Source: Ruminococcus flavefaciens AE3010 (lineage in GTDB: Bacteria > Bacillota > Clostridia > Oscillospirales > Ruminococcaceae). From it: a DNA stretch of 64,000 nt. The notes beneath the pieces are model-generated. The model made no database searches and was not told where the DNA came from. It saw nothing but the letters and a program-made list of their open reading frames with translations. This document shows, piece by piece, positions 60,748 to 64,000 of this stretch. The translations under genes were made by a program, and so were the position numbers. The stretch is taken from positions 310,001 through 374,000 of the forward strand of contig NZ_JAGT01000001.1 of the NCBI RefSeq assembly GCF_000526795.1. The letters run 5' to 3'. The first letter of the stretch is position 1. Every line of letters starts with the position of its first letter.

Positions 60748-63447
60748 TTATCGTTTTTTTTTCAGCTTTGCCATTTTATAGATGAACAGCTCCAGTGAGA
60801 TGAGTGCGATAACTGCCGCACCTGCAATAAGACCTATCTTGAGGAGGCCGCTGCTGTCCTTGCTGTCTTTTTCCTCAGTCGTCTGCTTTTCTTTTGTGGT
60901 CTTGGCAGTTGTTTTCTCTGTTTTTGTCTTTTTTGACTTCGTGGTAGCTGCTTCGTCCTTGTCGGTCTTCTTTCCGTTTGAATGGGCAGTTATCACTATA
61001 CCCTCGTCAGTTGCCTCCTGAGCTGTGAAGCCTGCAAGCCATGCAAGAGAAGCGTTCCAGTTGATAGTACACTCATTTACAGACCAAGCCTCGATATTGT
61101 CAAGGTAGCACTTCTGCGGAGGTATCTCGCCTTTCTTCCAGCCTGAGCCCTGTACCCACGGGTCCTGCATACCTGAGTTTGGACCTCCGCACATTACTCC
61201 GTTTGGAGCCTTGGGGAATGTCTCGTCTATCTGCTTAGCCCAGTAGCGGTGGTGAGGATACTCTATAGCGTGAGTACCGTAGCCTGTAACATATGAATAG
61301 TCCATGGCGTTTCTGCCAAGGATATAGTCCATGCCGCCGATAGCGCCGTCGAGATAGGTATCTTCATTGGTGAGAAGATATGCATAAGCCATAACAATGG
61401 CGTTGTCGGTCACAAATGAGTTGGAGCCCCAGATGTAGCCCTCGTCACTGTCGTTGTAGCTGAGAGTACTCTGACCGTAAGGCACGCCGTAGCCCTGATT
61501 CTCTTCAAGGGAGATGAAGTGGTCGGCAGCCGAAACGATAGCCTCCTGTATTATCTCAGCATCGCCCTTGTCAAATTTCTCGGAATTGAGAGCAGCGCTT
61601 AGTGTAGCAAGACCGCCTGTGTTGCCCCAGTCGAAGCTGCCCACCGTGTCAACGCTTTCGCCGCCGCCGAGACTCTGAGGCATATCGAGGAAGAACTTGT
61701 TTTCTGCTGCCTCGTCGTAGTAGTCCTCGTCACCTGTGGTGATGAAGAGCTCCAGAGCAGCCCAGCAGAATTCGTCCTCAACGTCTGTATCGCCGTAAGC
61801 TCCGCCGCCTATGGACTCATCAAGAGGAGCGTACATATCGGGGTGCTTCTTTGCGGCCTCAAATGCGTTCTTTGCAGCTTCCAGACACTGATCAGCAAAA
61901 TCACTGTCGTAGTCTTTCCAGAGTCTTGCTGCCTGAGCGCCGCAGGCTGCAAGGTTGAGAGTAGCAGCAGTTGTAGGCGGCTTCACGATACGCTTCATAT
62001 CGTCGTCAGCAGGAGCGATTCCCAGAGCTGTCCACTTCTCGTCGTGAGCCTTGTGGTAAGCCATGCCCTTGTAGTCGCCGCTGTCAACTATCATTTTCAG
62101 CATCCATTCCATTTCCCAGCGCGTCTCGTCAAGAAGGTCGGGGACGCCGTTGGTATTTTCGGGAAGGAGCATAGTGCTGTCTGCATAGGCTTTATCGAAG
62201 CCGTACTTAACGGCTGTTTCGTACTGATTCTGCATGAGCCAGAGTGAGAAGCCGCCGTTTACGACGTATTTTCCGTGGTCGCCTGCGTCGTACCAGCCGC
62301 CTGTAACGTCAATGGAACCGCTGCTGCCGCTGTAGCCCCATGTCTGCTCGATCTCAGCCATATCCTTGGGGTGACCTGCTGCACGGGCAAGCTCGGAAGC
62401 ATCGCCCGAGGATATGAAATCACTCTCTATCTCTATACCGCTTCTGTTCTGATAGAAGTAGTTTAGGGAGTCATAAAGCAGGCTTGAATATATATCCGAA
62501 CCGCCTATAACGAAGTCACGGCTCTCGGAGCCGTCCTCGGCTTCGATGTGGTATGTACCTTCCTTGTTAAGCTCCGAGAAGTCGATAACATGTACCTCGT
62601 CGTCGGAGTCCTTGTCGTGGCCGAAAGGAGTGGACTTGCCTTCAAATACAGTCTTGCCTGAGTCATCGATGACCTCAAATTTGACAGGCTTTGAGGAATC
62701 GCTCAAAAGGGTAGCCTTTTTGGCTCTGTCGGGGAAATAGCACACCTGATTGGTAAGTATGCCTGCACGCTCCCAGACATCTGCCTCGGGGTAATCGTTA
62801 TCATCGCTTGTAAGGTCGATGAGAGACATATTGTCGAACTTTATCTCTGTGCCTGCGGGGAAGCAGTCGCCGTTGGTGTACTGACCGTCGCCGCCTAAAT
62901 GGAATGCCCATTCGGCAACGTCGAGGGACTTGTCGGCAGTGAATGTAACATCGACTTTTTTTGTCTCGTTCTTGCCTATCTGTATGCAGTCCCAAGTGCT
63001 GTTGAAGTCGGGACCGCCGTCAGCCATCATGTTGTGCCATATCTCAACGTCGCCGTCAAGATTGCCTATCTTTGTGTAGTATTTGCCGCTTTCGGACGGA
63101 GTTATCTCATAGGATACCTTGTACTTGTGTCCCGAGACTATTTTCAGTCCTCTGTGTCTGAACTGACAGTCCCAGCGATCCTCGCCGCCGCGGGAAGCTC
63201 CGCCGGGATTTACGATAGTAACGGTGTAAGCGCCTTTGTCGATCCTGAAGTCCATTTCGCCCGGAGCGGACTCTACAATGTGCCACGGGAGTCCCACTCC
63301 GTTTTCAAAGTCTGTCTGACCGAGCTGCTGACCTGCGTCCGCAGTGAGGGGAGCGAACTGTGTTCCGGCGGGGCATACAGCGCCCGCTGCAACAACGACA
63401 GCAGCAAGAGCCGAAACAGCTCTGCAAGCAGTTTTTTTCTTTTTCAT
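60748..63447 (-). CDS. Membrane-anchored GH9 cellulase with CBM4-like module
   Basis: Protein of 899 residues without dockerin. Signal peptide about 1-35; CBM4-like module (about 45-225; FENGVGLPWHIVES ... GKYYTKIGNLDGDVEIWHN); Ig-like domain of GH9 theme (about 230-320; AGILTNQVCYFPDRAKKATLL); GH9 domain (about 325-800). Catalytic signatures are the base region GGWYDAGDHGKYVVNGG, the PHHR histidine region and the acid in NECTINWNASLAWLAGF. A Lys/Thr/Glu-rich linker and a C-terminal membrane helix (LLKIGLIAGAAVIALISLELFIY) with KLKKKR end the protein, with no sortase motif. It thus stays at the cell surface independently of the cellulosome. GGAGG lies eight bases before the chosen ATG. Confidence 0.93.
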   Translation of the reverse strand: MKKKKTACRAVSALAAVVVAAGAVCPAGTQFAPLTADAGQQLGQTDFENGVGLPWHIVESAPGEMDFRIDKGAYTVTIVNPGGASRGGEDRWDCQFRHRGLKIVSGHKYKVSYEITPSESGKYYTKIGNLDGDVEIWHNMMADGGPDFNSTWDCIQIGKNETKKVDVTFTADKSLDVAEWAFHLGGDGQYTNGDCFPAGTEIKFDNMSLIDLTSDDNDYPEADVWERAGILTNQVCYFPDRAKKATLLSDSSKPVKFEVIDDSGKTVFEGKSTPFGHDKDSDDEVHVIDFSELNKEGTYHIEAEDGSESRDFVIGGSDIYSSLLYDSLNYFYQNRSGIEIESDFISSGDASELARAAGHPKDMAEIEQTWGYSGSSGSIDVTGGWYDAGDHGKYVVNGGFSLWLMQNQYETAVKYGFDKAYADSTMLLPENTNGVPDLLDETRWEMEWMLKMIVDSGDYKGMAYHKAHDEKWTALGIAPADDDMKRIVKPPTTAATLNLAACGAQAARLWKDYDSDFADQCLEAAKNAFEAAKKHPDMYAPLDESIGGGAYGDTDVEDEFCWAALELFITTGDEDYYDEAAENKFFLDMPQSLGGGESVDTVGSFDWGNTGGLATLSAALNSEKFDKGDAEIIQEAIVSAADHFISLEENQGYGVPYGQSTLSYNDSDEGYIWGSNSFVTDNAIVMAYAYLLTNEDTYLDGAIGGMDYILGRNAMDYSYVTGYGTHAIEYPHHRYWAKQIDETFPKAPNGVMCGGPNSGMQDPWVQGSGWKKGEIPPQKCYLDNIEAWSVNECTINWNASLAWLAGFTAQEATDEGIVITAHSNGKKTDKDEAATTKSKKTKTEKTTAKTTKEKQTTEEKDSKDSSGLLKIGLIAGAAVIALISLELFIYKMAKLKKKR

Positions 63448-63733
63448 GCCTGAAACCTCCGTTTTCTGTAATTTTTCCATTATATACTTTAATACTTTTT
63501 ATAAGCATTGTAAAGAAAAGCAAAGGAAAATTTACAAATTAGCCCCATAAAACGGCATTTTGCTCATAATAACAGCCTTTGCACAAAATATTTCGGCTAT
63601 TTAGACTATTTCCGCAAGATTTGCCCGAAAAGTCGTAAATAAGCAATTTGTAGACTTGATTTCTTTGTTTTGATGTGATATAATGTTTTTTGTATGGATT
63701 ATTCTGTGCTACTTTATTAACAGGAGTTATGGT
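63448..63733 (+). promoter_or_regulatory. Divergent promoter region, no gene seen
   Basis: AT-rich. A TATAAT at about 63680 (TGATATAATG) gives a candidate -10 for the gene on the right. No small gene with a ribosome-binding site was found. Confidence 0.4.
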
Positions 63734-64000
63734 ATGAACCATATTTTTTATATTATGGGAAAGAGCTCGTCGGGAAAGGATACTGTTTACAGCCGTATCC
63801 TCGAGGATATGGAGCTTGTTCCGATAGTTCTCTACACTACCCGTCCTATCCGCGCAGGTGAGCATGAGGGCATCGAATATCATTTTGTTGACGACGGCTG
63901 CTTTAATGCCATGAGGGACAGCGGTGAGGTCGTTGAATGGCGTACATACGATACAAAGTGCGGCAAGTGGACTTATTACACTGCAAAGGACAGTATCAGC
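63734..64000 (+). CDS. Guanylate-kinase-like protein (5' part)
   Basis: The first 89 residues of a gene cut by the window end. P-loop MGKSSSGKDTVYSRIL, then LVPIVLYTTRPIRAGEHEGIEYHFVD, the nucleotide-binding pattern of guanylate kinase (TTRxxRxGExxGxxYxFV). AGGAG lies seven bases before the ATG. The P-loop has SSSGKD rather than the usual GPSGxGK, so a kinase-like paralogue rather than the housekeeping Gmk is possible. Confidence 0.85.
   Translation, partial: MNHIFYIMGKSSSGKDTVYSRILEDMELVPIVLYTTRPIRAGEHEGIEYHFVDDGCFNAMRDSGEVVEWRTYDTKCGKWTYYTAKDSIS

Overview
The window reads as chromosome of a cellulolytic, cellulosome-forming Ruminococcus, most likely R. flavefaciens or a very close relative. 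The evidence is: nine proteins with dockerin modules; GH11, GH10, GH16, GH43, GH9 and CE1 modules joined by Thr-rich linkers; a GH11-dockerin-GH16 enzyme with Asn/Gln/Trp-rich repeats (XynD-like layout); and low-GC Gram-positive expression signals (AGGAGG sites, TTGACA/TATAAT promoters, hairpin plus T-run terminators). The assignment is inferred from gene content only.

Layout. 1-0.5 kb: 3' end of an iron-complex/cobalamin-type ABC ATPase. 0.8-3.9 kb: GH43-CBM6-CBM22-dockerin-CE1 enzyme. 4.1-9.7 kb: MacA/MacB-like export operon followed by a response regulator/kinase pair. 9.8-12.5 kb: ECF sigma/anti-sigma pair A. 12.7-16.0 kb: response regulator, ABC ATPase, permease and kinase, with four CTTGAC direct repeats at 11-12 bp pitch before the ABC genes. 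16.1-19.2 kb: sigma/anti-sigma pair B; its membrane protein is fused in frame to a secreted array of dockerin-like calcium loops that has its own ribosome-binding site. 19.4-22.1 kb: CotH-dockerin protein. 22.7-25.9 kb: CE1-dockerin-CBM-SGNH esterase. 26.0-29.8 kb: adenylate-forming enzyme translationally coupled to a secreted SGNH-dockerin protein. 30.5-33.0 kb: XynD-like enzyme. 33.1-36.7 kb: YtrA-type GntR/ABC operon. 36.8-43.3 kb: a dockerin protein with a triplicated unknown domain, and a five-module GH11-CBM22-GH10-dockerin-CE1 enzyme. 43.6-44.5 kb: GNAT acetyltransferase behind a structured leader with a possible leader peptide. 44.5-48.5 kb: giant LRR-dockerin protein. 48.6-51.9 kb: AlbA_2 protein, sigma/anti-sigma pair C, and phosphate acetyltransferase. 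52.1-58.2 kb: a five-gene operon behind a cobalamin riboswitch (surface DUF4430 protein, transcobalamin-like protein, EcfT, fused EcfA-EcfA, S component). 58.3-64.0 kb: cupin, tRNA-Arg(CCT), Nudix protein, small membrane protein, membrane-anchored GH9 cellulase, and the start of a guanylate-kinase-like gene.

How it works together. The dockerin enzymes form a xylan/mixed-glucan toolkit (backbone cleavage, arabinose removal, ester removal) to be displayed on cohesin scaffolds; no cohesin is encoded here. Three ECF sigma/anti-sigma pairs and two two-component systems lie among them. Pairs A and B share an upstream motif that looks like an autoregulated ECF promoter. The riboswitch operon is best read as a corrinoid capture and uptake system.

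The most unusual items are the anti-sigma/poly-dockerin-loop fusion with an internal start, the transcobalamin-like corrinoid operon, the adenylating enzyme/SGNH-dockerin pair, and the leader peptide plus hairpin before the GNAT gene.
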